Of a stretch of 64,000 nucleotides of DNA, positions 41,232 to 50,735 are shown piece by piece. How positions within the stretch are numbered: the first letter of the stretch is position 1; every line of letters starts with the position of its first letter. Origin of the DNA: Halalkalicoccus sp. NIPERK01 (lineage in GTDB: Archaea > Halobacteriota > Halobacteria > Halobacteriales > Halalkalicoccaceae); assembly GCF_030287405.1 (NCBI RefSeq), contig NZ_JASVVV010000003.1, positions 62,001 to 126,000 of the forward strand, given 5' to 3'. Below the pieces are notes generated by a model that was not told the origin of the DNA, made no database searches, and saw only the letters and a list, made by a program, of their open reading frames with translations. The position numbers were made by a program, and so were the translations under genes.

Positions 41232-42083
41232 TCACCCGAGTTCGAGCCAGGGGACCTCGACGAGCGCCGGGATGGGCGTCTCGATGTGGTGTTCCCAGAC
41301 GCCCTCCTCGCCGAACGCCTCCCCGTGGTCGGCGGTGACGACCACCGACCCGTCGAGGTCCTCTACGAGATCGGCGACCGATTCGAGGGCGATCCGGAGG
41401 TTCTCCTCGTAGAGTTCCATCGCCGCCTCGCGGGTGCCGTTTCGCACTAGCTCTGTGGGATCGAGTTCCAGCCACAGCCCCGCCTTCTGGGCGAACGTGC
41501 TCCCGTCGAGGGCGCTCTCGACCTTCGGGCGGATCGTGTCGCCGATCCCCGAGAGCGTGCCGCCGTCGGCGCTCGCCTCCCGTCCCTGTTGGTCGATCCC
41601 CTTGCGGATCTGCTTGAGCTTCTGGCCCTTGCCGCGCCCGAGATACGGCGCGTGGGGCTGCATGTAGTGCAGGACCGTCCGCTCGGCGCGCTCGACGGCC
41701 CCGGGGTGCTCGCGGAACGCGGCCTCGAGGCTCCCCGGGGGGACGGTCCCCAGTTCCTCGTCCCAGCCGTGTTTCCAGACGTCGAACACCTCGCTGACGT
41801 GGTCGGCGGCGGCCCACTCGTAGTCGCAACTGGCCCCCCACTTGAGTTCGTTCAGCGGGATGCCGAGGCTGTTGATGAAGGGGTTGCCCGAGAAGTACGC
41901 GATGTCGTGGTGGTCGGTGAAGGTCCGGTAGGCCCACTCGGGCGTCGAGGAGCCGACGCTGCGGCGTTTCTCGAGGGTCCCGTCGAGGTACTCGCCGTAG
42001 ACCTCGCTGAAGACGTCGTAGCGACACGCGTCCAGCACCACGCAGTAGTCCCAGTCGGATTCGAGAAAGCGCTGGTCCTCCAT
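41232..42083 (-). CDS. alkaline phosphatase/sulfatase superfamily protein
   Basis: A 283-residue hydrolase-like protein. I took the ATG at 42083 (MEDQRFLESDWDYCVVLDACRYDVFSEVYGEY), where the metal Asp of VLDACRYD lies near the N-terminus. Later marks are YMQPHAPYL and VVVTADHGEAFGE, the metal-binding DHG of the superfamily. It is shorter than usual sulfatases, and the predicted nucleophile segment is ambiguous (SVGSSTPEWAYRTFTD). Likely a phosphodiesterase, phosphatase or sulfatase for surface glycans, given the gene neighbours. Confidence 0.8.
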   Translation of the reverse strand: MEDQRFLESDWDYCVVLDACRYDVFSEVYGEYLDGTLEKRRSVGSSTPEWAYRTFTDHHDIAYFSGNPFINSLGIPLNELKWGASCDYEWAAADHVSEVFDVWKHGWDEELGTVPPGSLEAAFREHPGAVERAERTVLHYMQPHAPYLGRGKGQKLKQIRKGIDQQGREASADGGTLSGIGDTIRPKVESALDGSTFAQKAGLWLELDPTELVRNGTREAAMELYEENLRIALESVADLVEDLDGSVVVTADHGEAFGEEGVWEHHIETPIPALVEVPWLELG

Positions 42084-42160
42084 TAGTTCCCGTAGTTTCC
42101 CGTCAGGAGAATGTATTCCTGTTGGTTTCGACCCGTTCGTGCCGGATCGGATCCGACGTA

Positions 42161-43717
42161 CTACTCCAGATAGCCCAGTTCCCGCAGGCGGTCTTTCGTC
42201 TCCGCGTCCGCCTCGTCGAGAGCGTCGCTCGCGCTCGCCTCCGCGGGCGTGGTCCACGCGCCGCCGACCTCGCCCTCGAACCGCGAGAGCGCCCGTTCGG
42301 CGGCAGCGACCCGCTCGTCGTCCGCGGGCGCGAGCGGCGAGCGCTCCTCGGGATCCGTATCGAGGCGGTAGCCCTCGTCGGGGATCCGGTCGGCCCGAAC
42401 GTACTTCGCGTCCTCCCCGCGGGCGGCGCGCATTCGGGCGTAGGCGCGATGATCCTCGGGCAGCGTGATCCCGGCCTCGCTCGCCTTCTCCTCCAAGTGG
42501 TGGAGTTCGATCACCGGCTGGGCGTACTCGACGAACGCGTAGTCCTCGCTTTCACCCTCCCCGCCGAGAACCGCGCGCTGGCCGACGTCGGGGTCGGTAA
42601 CGCGATCGAACGACCGGTACTCGCTCGACAGAAGCGACCGGGTGGGATCGAACCCGACCGCGCCCGGAACGCCCCCGGCGTCGGCCGAGAGCGCGTCCAG
42701 CGTCGTGTGATACAGGTCGAGCAGTTCGACGAGTCTCTCGCGCCGTCCCGGTTCGATCTCGGGGTGTTTGACGATCAGCGGGACGTTGATCAGCTCCTCG
42801 TAGAGTGCGAACTCGTGGCCGTAGAGGTCGTGTTCGCCGTGGAGTTCGCCGTGATCCGAACAGACGATCACCGTGGTGTCCTCCCACCGGCCGGTCTCGC
42901 GCAGCCACCCGAACAGCCGCCCGAGTTCGGCGTCCATGTGGGCAATCTCGGCGTCGTACAGCCCGCCGATCGCCTCCCACTCCTCGGCGTCGACGTCGCG
43001 CGCCCCGGAGTTGTACTCCTTCGAGTTCTGGCACACGGTCGAGGGATCGACGCCGGGGGCGAACTCCTCGCGGTACTCCTCGGGCGGGTAGTACGGCAGG
43101 TGGGCGTCCATCAGGTTGACGAACGCGAACCACCCCGCCTCGCTCTCGCTGCCCTCGATGAAGGACCTCGTCCGGTCGATTACTGCCGGCGTCTTCGAGT
43201 CCGCGCCCTCGCCGCTGGCGAGTTTCTCGTGGGCCTGGGCACCGAGGCGGACGATTCGAGTCGCGATCTCGTTGAGCCGGTCGTTGTCGTTGACGAGCCG
43301 CCACGCCCGCGCGAGCGGCCCCGAGAGCAGGTCCTGGGGCAGGACCTCGAAAAACGAGTCCTGATCGTCGAACCCGCGGGTGAGTTCGGTGTAGGGCGTG
43401 ATCCACGCGTTCGAGGAGTAACACGCGGTGTCGTAGCCCGCCGTCGAGAGGACCGACGCCAGCGTGGTCGCCTCCTCGAGATACGGGCTGCCCTGATCCG
43501 CGCCGTGCTGGCTCGGGTAGAGGCCGGTGAACATCGAGGCGTGGACCGGAAGCGTCCACGGCGCGGGCGCGACGGCCGACTCGAAGACGGCCGACTCCTC
43601 GGCGACGGCGGCCAGTTCCGGCGTGGTCGGCCGGTCGTAGCCGTAGGGCGTGAGGCGGTCTTTCCGAACCGTATCGAGGACGACGAAGAGGACGTTGGTT
43701 GGCGTGTGCCGGCCCAT
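42161..43717 (-). CDS. sulfatase-family hydrolase
   Basis: A 518-residue member of the sulfatase family starting MGRHTPTNVLFVVLDTVRKDRL at 43717. The metal site includes VLDTVRKDRL and VIVCSDHGELHGEHDLYGHEF. The nucleophile segment is APAPWTLPVHASMFTGLYPSQHG, which lacks the Cys/Ser-x-Pro-x-Arg signature of formylglycine sulfatases and has Thr at that place. It could therefore use a Thr nucleophile, as phosphoethanolamine transferases and some archaeal homologues do. Adjacent to a second family member and to glycosyltransferases. Confidence 0.88.
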   Translation of the reverse strand: MGRHTPTNVLFVVLDTVRKDRLTPYGYDRPTTPELAAVAEESAVFESAVAPAPWTLPVHASMFTGLYPSQHGADQGSPYLEEATTLASVLSTAGYDTACYSSNAWITPYTELTRGFDDQDSFFEVLPQDLLSGPLARAWRLVNDNDRLNEIATRIVRLGAQAHEKLASGEGADSKTPAVIDRTRSFIEGSESEAGWFAFVNLMDAHLPYYPPEEYREEFAPGVDPSTVCQNSKEYNSGARDVDAEEWEAIGGLYDAEIAHMDAELGRLFGWLRETGRWEDTTVIVCSDHGELHGEHDLYGHEFALYEELINVPLIVKHPEIEPGRRERLVELLDLYHTTLDALSADAGGVPGAVGFDPTRSLLSSEYRSFDRVTDPDVGQRAVLGGEGESEDYAFVEYAQPVIELHHLEEKASEAGITLPEDHRAYARMRAARGEDAKYVRADRIPDEGYRLDTDPEERSPLAPADDERVAAAERALSRFEGEVGGAWTTPAEASASDALDEADAETKDRLRELGYLE

Positions 43718-43819
43718 CTCGCCGTGGGTCGGTGCCCCACGCCGATAAATGGGTCGACACGCGCTCGCCCCCTCGACGCGGATCAGACGTTTCAAGGTGA
43801 GTTCCACCCTCCATCGGGT

Positions 43820-44839
43820 ATGAACGGTCGAAACTGGCGGGCGCTGATCGTCGGCTTCGCGGGGGCGATCGCCCTCTTCGTCGGCCTGTTCTTCCTCGTC
43901 GGCGCGGACGACGTCCTCGACTCGCTTTCGAGCGCCGAGCCGTCACTGGTCGCCGCAACGCTCGCCGTCGCCCTCCTCTGGCTCGGCGCGTGGGCGCTCG
44001 TGCTCCGGACGGTGCTCGAGACCCTCGACGTCGCCATCCCGGTCGTGCGGGTGTTCTTCGTCTACGCCAGCGCCGTCTTCGCGAACAACGTCACCCCGTT
44101 CGGGCAGGCCGGCGGCGAACCGGTCGCGGCGCTGCTCATCTCGAAGGTCTCGAAGGCCCGCTACGAGACCGGCCTCGTCGGCATCGCGACCGTGGACGTG
44201 CTCAACGTCGTCTCCTCGCTCTCGCTGATCCTGGTCGGCGTCGGCTACTACGCGACGACCGCCATCGTCGGCGAACGCCTCCAGACGGCGGTCGCGTCGG
44301 CGCTCGGGGTCGTCGTCGCCGTCGGGGCCCTCCTGTTTCTCGCCTGGCGCTATCAGGGCGAGATCGTCGACCGGGTCTCCGAGGGCGTCGCCGACAGGGT
44401 CGCCCGACTCCCGGTCGGCCCCTCGGACCCCGACGCCGTCGCCGAGGACCTCTCGGGGCGCATGGAGCGGTTCTTCGAGCACATCGAGCGGATGGCCGCC
44501 CAGCGCCGACGCCTCGCCGTCGCGTTCGGCCTCTCGCTGCTCGGGTGGCTCCTGCAGGCCGCCGCGCTGCTGGCCGCGTTCGCGGCAATCGGCCACGTCG
44601 TCCCGGTGTACGTCCTGATCTTCGTGATCCCGCTCGGAAACCTCGCCGGGGCGGCCCCGCTGCCGGGCGGACTCGGCGGGATCGAGGCGGCGTTCGTCGC
44701 GCTGCTGGTTCCGACGACGGGGCTCCCGGCCGCCACCGTCACCGCGGCCGTCCTGATCTACCGGGGGACGATCTACTGGCTGCCGGTGCTGATCGGTGGG
44801 GGGTCGATGGCTGCGTTCAGCGCTCGCACGCTGGCGTGA
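43820..44839 (+). CDS. lysylphosphatidylglycerol-synthase-TM / UPF0104 flippase-like membrane protein
   Basis: A 339-residue membrane protein with about eight helices, MNGRNWRALIVGFAGAIALF. The family marks are NNVTPFGQAGGEPVAALLISK and GNLAGAAPLPGGLGGIEAAFVALL. It is divergent from the sulfatase gene at 43717 (about 100 bp), with glycosyltransferases beyond. Such proteins are often tied to lipid or lipid-linked glycan flipping. Confidence 0.85.
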   Translation: MNGRNWRALIVGFAGAIALFVGLFFLVGADDVLDSLSSAEPSLVAATLAVALLWLGAWALVLRTVLETLDVAIPVVRVFFVYASAVFANNVTPFGQAGGEPVAALLISKVSKARYETGLVGIATVDVLNVVSSLSLILVGVGYYATTAIVGERLQTAVASALGVVVAVGALLFLAWRYQGEIVDRVSEGVADRVARLPVGPSDPDAVAEDLSGRMERFFEHIERMAAQRRRLAVAFGLSLLGWLLQAAALLAAFAAIGHVVPVYVLIFVIPLGNLAGAAPLPGGLGGIEAAFVALLVPTTGLPAATVTAAVLIYRGTIYWLPVLIGGGSMAAFSARTLA

Positions 44840-44843
44840 CGCC

Positions 44844-45278
44844 TCACTCGCCGCTCCACACGAGCAGCCCGACCGAGAGGCCCCACAACGCGAGCGTCCC
44901 CGCCGGCCCGTGAACGGGCAGGTCCCCGCTCGCGCGGATCCCCAGCGGGAACAGCCACGCCACGCCCATCGCCGACCCCGAGTCGATCACCAGGTGCGAG
45001 CCCACCGCCAGCGCGCTCGCGGGTCCGATCCGCCTCGGGGAGCGCCACGGGGAGGTCACGGCGACGACCGCGACGACGAACAACAGGGTGTGCGTGATCC
45101 CTCGGTGGACGAACGGCATGCCCCACGCCGCCGGGAAAAGGAAGTCGGCGTCGGGGACGATCCCGAGGACGAACCCGACCGCCGGATCGACGTCGGTGAA
45201 CGCCCGGACGAGCGCGTAGCCGACGGCGCCGTGGGTGAGGAACGCGACGGCCAGAAACGCCACGCGTCCGGCGTCCAT
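44844..45278 (-). CDS. membrane-bound metal-dependent hydrolase (YdjM/DUF457 type)
   Basis: A 144-residue protein with four helices, starting MDAGRVAFLAVAFLTHGAVGYAL. The conserved HRGITHTLLF motif and VPDADFLFP acidic patch are typical of this inner-membrane hydrolase family. The function of this family is not firmly known. It ends next to the UPF0104-like gene on the opposite strand. Confidence 0.8.
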   Translation of the reverse strand: MDAGRVAFLAVAFLTHGAVGYALVRAFTDVDPAVGFVLGIVPDADFLFPAAWGMPFVHRGITHTLLFVVAVVAVTSPWRSPRRIGPASALAVGSHLVIDSGSAMGVAWLFPLGIRASGDLPVHGPAGTLALWGLSVGLLVWSGE

Positions 45279-45413
45279 GTCTCCCCGTCGACGCCGAGGC
45301 ACATCAGCGTTCGGTGGCCCGTCCCCCGACCGGACCCGTCGCCCCTAGCTGAGACGCCGGATACCGGGCGAACTGACAAGGTTTAACCCCGCTTGCGCGA
45401 TAGTGTCCCGACG

Positions 45414-45956
45414 ATGTACGTGTTGCAACTCGACCGGACGCCGCCGGAGGTCGAGGCGCTGCTCACCTCCGAGTTCGCACTTGCCGTGCTGTTGGCCATC
45501 GCCGTCCTCGAGGGGGCGATGATGCTCCGGTTCATGCCGAGCGAACTCGTCGTCCCGACGGCGCTCCTGTTGATCGGGTCGTCGCCGTCCGACGTGGTCG
45601 TGATCGTCGCCGTCACGGTCGTCGGAACGACGATCGGCCAGTTCGTCCTCTTCTCGCTCGTCCGGCGCGGCGGTCGGAACTACATCCTGCAAAAGCGCTG
45701 GTTCCCCATCAGCGAGTCCCGTCTCGACCGGATCGACGGCTGGTTCGACCGCTGGGGCCCGGTCGCCGTCCCGGTGAGCAACACGATGCTGTTCGTCCGC
45801 GGCCTGCTCACGGTTCCGGCCGGCCTCTCGGACATGGACGGCCGGGCGTTCGTCGTCCTCTCGGCGCTCGGATCGCTCTCCTTTCAGTCGATCCTCGCGG
45901 CGCTGTACCTGCTGGTCGATTACCAGTTCGTCCTCGATGACTACCTGCTCGTCTGA
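45414..45956 (+). CDS. DedA/VTT-domain membrane protein
   Basis: A 180-residue membrane protein, MYVLQLDRTPPEVEALLTSEF. It shows the VTT region with MPSELVVPTALLLIG, GTTIGQFVLFSLVRRGGR and the R-G-L-LTVPAGLSDM segment characteristic of DedA proteins. Family members transport or flip lipids such as undecaprenyl phosphate. A TTTAACC stretch (about 45382-45388) 25-30 bp upstream may be its TATA box. Confidence 0.82.
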   Translation: MYVLQLDRTPPEVEALLTSEFALAVLLAIAVLEGAMMLRFMPSELVVPTALLLIGSSPSDVVVIVAVTVVGTTIGQFVLFSLVRRGGRNYILQKRWFPISESRLDRIDGWFDRWGPVAVPVSNTMLFVRGLLTVPAGLSDMDGRAFVVLSALGSLSFQSILAALYLLVDYQFVLDDYLLV

Positions 45957-46114
45957 GGGATTCCTCGATGCGGGAGACGGTCGCGCGAAACCGAAAATGG
46001 CTCCATTGAACTATTATTTATGTGACGTTTCTACAAGTGAGATGGCCGATAGGTAGTTCATGCGAATCTAACGCGACTAGTTCAACCCCATGCCCAATAA
46101 TCGTGTAGGCTACT

Positions 46115-46540
46115 CTATCGGGTAACCAAGACGATCCCAATGATTGCGAACGCTATCCCAGCAAATCTCGTTATCGTGACTTCGTCTCCGAGGACGACCA
46201 TACCGATGAGAGCCGCGACGACGAAGTACATCGCACCGAGAGTGGAGACGACGGTCGTCGACCCTCCCGAAAGGCCGATGTACATCGAAATCAGGCCGAT
46301 TCCGGTGAACAATCCGGCCGTGCCAGCGAGCAGTCCTCCTCTCGCAGTAACGGCAAGCGATGCGTCTGAAACGAGGATGTATCCGAGTGCGAGGGGCCCC
46401 GCGACGAGATAGGAGATCGCGGCGGCCGTCCTCGGGTCGATAGACTCCGACGCAGCGTTGCCCAAGACGACCCAGATTCCCCAGGTTACCATCGTAATCA
46501 AACCAAAGAACACAGCCGAATCTATCTCAGGGAAACCCAT
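46115..46540 (-). CDS. short EamA/DMT-family membrane protein, 141 residues
   Basis: A half-size EamA protein with about five helices (MGFPEIDSAVFFGLITMVTWGIWVVLG; GMVVLGDEVTITRFAGIAFAIIGIVLV). It is comparable with single-domain DMT proteins that dimerise. The base composition is less G+C-rich than the neighbours. Its gene is divergent from the Bat-like regulator across 597 bp. Confidence 0.75.
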   Translation of the reverse strand: MGFPEIDSAVFFGLITMVTWGIWVVLGNAASESIDPRTAAAISYLVAGPLALGYILVSDASLAVTARGGLLAGTAGLFTGIGLISMYIGLSGGSTTVVSTLGAMYFVVAALIGMVVLGDEVTITRFAGIAFAIIGIVLVTR

Positions 46541-47137
46541 TATAGTGATTCGACGTACTGGTTGAATAGCGACGCCCAGAGACGCTCGAAGCGACTGGTG
46601 TCGAACGGCGGGGTGACCCCGACGGGGAGGTGGGATTTTGGCTCAGTGTCGCTGCCTCGGTCATCGGTATGGCGTCTCTGTACCATACATACTGCAGACC
46701 GACCGTGCCCGCATCGGTCTCTCCCTTAATCGAATAATCCCTTTATATCGGGTCTAGAAGATTTCATGCACTCCTGACCGCTTTCGCAGGTTGCTCGGTG
46801 ATGCGGTGAGGACGACGAGGGCGAGCAAAAAGGATGAGTATCGCCCAGAGAACTCCACGAGAGATTTTCGATGCGCGTTCATCCTCGTTCTGAGTAGTGG
46901 ACCACCAACTCCGCCGGACGCTCTCTTATGTCCCCCAGCAGCCTCCGTTTCACTGACCCATGGAACAGCGCCCGACTGCTGAACGCAGACTCCGTATGTA
47001 GCGTGTCGCTGACTCCGATTCGGAGCGCACCGTCAATGCGTTATATCCTCCGTATGCAACAAACCGGTTCTGATGGTTGCCAACGGCTTCACCAGATATA
47101 CATGTTCATATATTAGAGACACCTCCCCTATAGAACA
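46541..47137. other. 597-bp gene-poor, lower-G+C stretch with regulator promoter at its right end
   Basis: I see no convincing gene here. Short open frames have no codon bias or start support. A TATA-like CATATATTA at 47107-47115 lies 23-31 bp before the GTG of the Bat-like regulator. A small palindrome CTCCGA-T-TCGGAG lies at 47013-47025. A TTTATATCGGG stretch at 46742-46752 might be another promoter. Possibly remnant of a mobile element. Confidence 0.4.
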
Positions 47138-47803
47138 GTGACCGATATCAAAGCAGTTGTCCGAGTCGAGCACCCTGACATAGTGCTCACAAAGACGGTC
47201 ACTCACGACCAGAGTTCGAAAGTCGAGTCGGTGTTAGAGGCAGGAACCGACCCTATATCGGGGAAATTCTTCTATCGCATACAGTCATCTGATTTCCGCC
47301 GGTTCGAAGATGGATTGCGGAACGATCACACCATTGGCGAGTTTGAACGAGTTATTGAAACCAGAGACGAGAAGGCGATCTATAGCTTCGAGTATACGGA
47401 CGAAGCGAAGATCATCTCACCGATTATTTCGACCGCGAACGGTGTCATACTCGATATGAAGAACGACAGAAACGGTTGGATTCTAACGGTATGGATGCCC
47501 GACCGGACGAATCTGGCCCCTCTATGGGACTATGCGGAACGGAACGACATTGATATCGAGTTACTGCGCGTGAACGAATACGCTAGTTTAGGGAATACGG
47601 ACGCAGGATTGACCGATAGCCAACGAGAGGCACTCCTCGTCGCACTCGACACGGGGTATTTCGAAGACCCACGGAACGCAACTCTCAGCGAAGTCGCCGC
47701 TAATCTGGATATCTCTCAACCTGCAGCCAGTGGTCTCCTTCGGCGTGGGACCAAACGACTCATCGTTTCTTCGCTGATGGATGACGGTGAAAAGCCAGAG
47801 TGA
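47138..47803 (+). CDS. Bat-like (bacterio-opsin activator HTH) transcriptional regulator
   Basis: A 221-residue regulator beginning at a GTG. The N-terminal part (VRVEHPDIVLTKTV; FYRIQSSDFRRFEDGL) is the sensory half seen in Bat-family proteins. The C-terminus is the HTH_10 domain (LTDSQREALLVALDTGYFEDPRNATLSEVAANLDISQPAASGLLRRGTKRLI). Codon use is less G+C-rich than the surroundings, so it is likely part of an accessory patch together with the short EamA protein. The stretch after it (47804-48052) shows no gene. Confidence 0.88.
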   Translation: MTDIKAVVRVEHPDIVLTKTVTHDQSSKVESVLEAGTDPISGKFFYRIQSSDFRRFEDGLRNDHTIGEFERVIETRDEKAIYSFEYTDEAKIISPIISTANGVILDMKNDRNGWILTVWMPDRTNLAPLWDYAERNDIDIELLRVNEYASLGNTDAGLTDSQREALLVALDTGYFEDPRNATLSEVAANLDISQPAASGLLRRGTKRLIVSSLMDDGEKPE

Positions 47804-48052
47804 TCAACGGCTACTCGGTGCAGCGGCGACGACATCACCCTGAGGGCACGATGTGTCTTCGTCAGCGTCCTGGGGTGAGTGTCGTGACCGAAACGCGCTC
47901 TGTGTTCAGCAGACCAACATTGACAGCTAGTAGTGAAGTTGATCGCTGCTCCGTTATCCACTTGCCCTGTATCTACCGATCCCCACTCCGTCCTCGTAGC
48001 GGCCAGGATTCCGACGGAGCTAAACGAACCCTCTTTTGAACGGCGCTCCGGG

Positions 48053-49495
48053 CTACCGTTTCCGGTAGACGGGGAGCCGTGCCCTGATTCCCCTGTCGTA
48101 GAGCTGCCAGCCGAGTTCGATTCCGATCCATGCGATCGTGGTCAGGGCACCGACAGCCACGGCAGCGAAGTGTGCCGTACCCATCCACACCGGACTGATG
48201 AAGAGGATGGCGTTGTGAACTCGGTGGGGGATGTACGACTCGATGACCAGGCCGACCTCGTGGAAGGCCCTGACGACGATGCCGATCGGGTCGAACCCGC
48301 TCTCGCTCTCGGCGCTCTGGCTCCCGCCGTCGCTCGGCGTCCGTGACTCGTAGCCCAGTTGCTGGGCGCTCTCGCCGCCCTCGCTCTCGTCGCCGGTTTC
48401 GAGGCGCTCGGCGTCGTAGGGCATCGTCGACGGGACCTCCCAGACGGCCTCCCAGCCGCCCTCGCCGTCGGGACTCAGCTCCATGACGCGGTTGCCGTGG
48501 CTGTCGACGACGAGCGTGTTCCCGTTGGGCAGGCGGTCGGCGTCGCGCGGCCACTGCATCCACTGATCGGACCACTCCCACGTCTGGGTCCACTCGTCGC
48601 CCTCGCGCTGGTACTCCTCTACGTTGCCGTTCTCCGAATCGGCGACGACGATCGCCGGGCCACCCTGGTCGGTGGGGATGTAGTCGGGGTTGTGCTGGTG
48701 GTAGAGGATGCTGTGGTCGTTCTGGGCGCCGAGGGTCCACTCCTCTTTGAGGCCCTCCTCGGGGTCGATGAAGACGACCTGGTCCTGGTTGCGCATGCTG
48801 ACCATGATCGTGCCGTCGAGTTCGCTGCCCGGATCCTCGACGTACTCGACGTCGTTGATGTGCGCCCAGTCGCCCGGGTAGGGCCCGGCCTCCTCGATCG
48901 GGAAGTCGGCCTGGGCGTCCCAGGTCCACTCTTTCATCCCGGTTTCGGTGTTCAGGATGAACACCTCGTCGGCGTGGATGTCCGCCACGACGAACCGGTT
49001 CTCGTCGAGGCGGTCGACGTCGTGCCACTCGGCCGCGATCTCCTGGGGCTCGTAGCGTTCGACGAGCACCTCGGTCTCGCCGGTCTCGAGGTTCGTGCGC
49101 TCGATGACGTTCTTCGCACACGGCGGCGAGCCACAGGTCGGCCCCTCGGTGTGGATGGTGTCGGTCGCCGCGTACTCGACGGTCAGCGGCTCTCCCTCGA
49201 CCGGGTCGACGTCGAAGTACTTGGTGCGTTCGTTCTCGTAGTACAGGATGCTTCCGTCGGGGGCGTAGGCGGTGATCGTTCCGGACCGCCCCGACTCGGT
49301 GATGACGGTGTGGCCGTCGCCCTCGGGTGCGGTCGGGACGTCCTCCTCGGTCGCCGTCGAGAGGGTGTCGGCGGTCGCGCCGCTGACGAGGACGGCGATC
49401 GAGAGGACGATCAGCACCGCGAAGAGGATCCGCAGTCGGTTGCGCGAAACGGCCGATCGCACCCGCTCGACCCCAGTGGCTGATCGCTCGCTCAC
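48053..49495 (-). CDS. arylsulfotransferase (ASST)-like membrane-anchored protein
   Basis: A 480-residue protein. An N-terminal transmembrane helix (LRILFAVLIVLSIAVLVSG) places a beta-propeller-like domain outside the cell, with ASST-type HDVDRLDENRFVVADIHADEV, GDWAHINDVEYVEDPGSELDGTIMVSMRNQDQVVFID and SILYHQHNPDYIP repeats. Two further helices are near the C-terminus. ASST proteins move sulfate between phenols or glycans. A low-complexity loop (RTPSDGGSQSAESESGF) contains one clean small hairpin. Confidence 0.8.
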   Translation of the reverse strand: MSERSATGVERVRSAVSRNRLRILFAVLIVLSIAVLVSGATADTLSTATEEDVPTAPEGDGHTVITESGRSGTITAYAPDGSILYYENERTKYFDVDPVEGEPLTVEYAATDTIHTEGPTCGSPPCAKNVIERTNLETGETEVLVERYEPQEIAAEWHDVDRLDENRFVVADIHADEVFILNTETGMKEWTWDAQADFPIEEAGPYPGDWAHINDVEYVEDPGSELDGTIMVSMRNQDQVVFIDPEEGLKEEWTLGAQNDHSILYHQHNPDYIPTDQGGPAIVVADSENGNVEEYQREGDEWTQTWEWSDQWMQWPRDADRLPNGNTLVVDSHGNRVMELSPDGEGGWEAVWEVPSTMPYDAERLETGDESEGGESAQQLGYESRTPSDGGSQSAESESGFDPIGIVVRAFHEVGLVIESYIPHRVHNAILFISPVWMGTAHFAAVAVGALTTIAWIGIELGWQLYDRGIRARLPVYRKR

Positions 49496-49639
49496 GGTCC
49501 TTCGGGCGATGCGTTCGGCTCCCCCACTCCTCGGATTACCATATCATGCCTTCAGTAAGGGAACCAATATGGCTTTCCTTTTTCACCCCGGAGGAACCCA
49601 TCGAACGTTCTTTGCGTCTCGGCCGTCTCCGTCCGGCGA

Positions 49640-50725
49640 ATGGTCTCCTTAGAGGTCGCCGCTCGACTCGTCGCCGGGGCCGGTCTCATCGCTGCGAACG
49701 CGTTTTTCGTCGCCGTCGAGTTCGGTCTGACCCGCGCCCGGCAGTTCGACGAGGAGGAGTTCGTCGGTGACAACCCCGCCTTGGAACGCGCCTGGGCGAT
49801 GACCGATAACCTTGAGATTTACCTGACGACCTGTCAGGTCGGGATCACGGCCTCGAGCATCGCGGTCGGGATCGTCGCCGAGCCCGCGCTGGCCGCGCTC
49901 TTCGAACCGCTGTTCGAGGGGACCCTGTTGGCGTCAGTCGGGTCGGCCGCGATCCTCTCGTTTCTGATCATCAACCTCGTCCACCTGACCCACGGCGAAC
50001 AGACCCCGACGTATCTGGGCGTCGAGCGCTCGCGGTGGGTCTGTCGGTACGGGGCGACCCCCCTGTACTGGTTTCACTGGCTGATCTCCCCGCTGATCAC
50101 GCTCGGCGACTGGGTCGCGAAGGCGACGCTCAAACTGTTCGGCATCGAGATGACCGGCGCGTGGCTCGAAACCGAACAGGACCGCATCGAGAGCCGGGCC
50201 GACCTGAGACACCGGATGGAGTCGCTGCTCGCGCGGGGCGACCTCGACGAGGAACGCTACGAGGAGGTGCTGGGCGCGCTCGCGGTCGGGCGGATGACCG
50301 TCGGGGACGTCATGGTCGACCGCGAGGACGTGGTCTTCCTCTCGACGGAACTGTCCCTCTCGGAGAACCTCGAACGACTCTCCGGGTCGCTGCACAACCG
50401 CTATCCGCTGATCGGCGAGGACCCCGAGGACTTCCGCGGGATCGTCTACGTCTCGGCGGCCCTCGATCGGATCGACGCCCTCCAGTCCGGAGAGACGAGC
50501 CTCGAGGGGATCGCCGCCCCGCCCATGACCGTCCCCGAGGGGACGAGCGTCAGCGACGTCATCGACCGGTTCCAGGCCGAGAGCCAGGAACTCGCGCTCG
50601 TTCGCTCCGCGGAGGGCGACCTCGTCGGGCTGGTGACCGCCACGGACGCGATGGAGGCCGTCGTCGGGGAACTCGAGGACCCGCTCGACGAGGTAGACGA
50701 AACCACCGCCGCCTCGGCGGCGTGA
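49640..50725 (+). CDS. CNNM transmembrane and CBS-pair protein (hemolysin-C/CorC type)
   Basis: A 361-residue protein. The CNNM domain (three to four helices; VSLEVAARLVAGAGLIAANAFFVAVEFGLTRAR) is followed by CBS domains with VGDVMVDREDVVFLSTE and VGLVTATDAM. Such proteins act in magnesium or cobalt export and in membrane stress. A GCCGCC-TC-GGCGGC inverted repeat spans the stop codon and could serve as terminator. Confidence 0.9.
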   Translation: MVSLEVAARLVAGAGLIAANAFFVAVEFGLTRARQFDEEEFVGDNPALERAWAMTDNLEIYLTTCQVGITASSIAVGIVAEPALAALFEPLFEGTLLASVGSAAILSFLIINLVHLTHGEQTPTYLGVERSRWVCRYGATPLYWFHWLISPLITLGDWVAKATLKLFGIEMTGAWLETEQDRIESRADLRHRMESLLARGDLDEERYEEVLGALAVGRMTVGDVMVDREDVVFLSTELSLSENLERLSGSLHNRYPLIGEDPEDFRGIVYVSAALDRIDALQSGETSLEGIAAPPMTVPEGTSVSDVIDRFQAESQELALVRSAEGDLVGLVTATDAMEAVVGELEDPLDEVDETTAASAA

Positions 50726-50735
50726 ACCGTCCGGT

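Noticed and set aside
42122-43819. N-terminal extension of the UPF0104 frame over the sulfatase genes
   Set aside because: The long frame fuses antisense sequence to a real gene; the true start is MNGRNWRAL at 43820.
46791-47116. Short plus-strand frames of about 60 codons in the gene-poor patch
   Set aside because: No start support, no codon bias and no recognisable domain.
48325-48367. Possible seventh hairpin pair in the arylsulfotransferase gene (CGCCG-TCGCT-CGGCG and GCCCAG-TTG-CTGGGC)
   Set aside because: One hairpin is good, the other has only 5-bp arms and a 5-nt loop; too weak to count with the main family.
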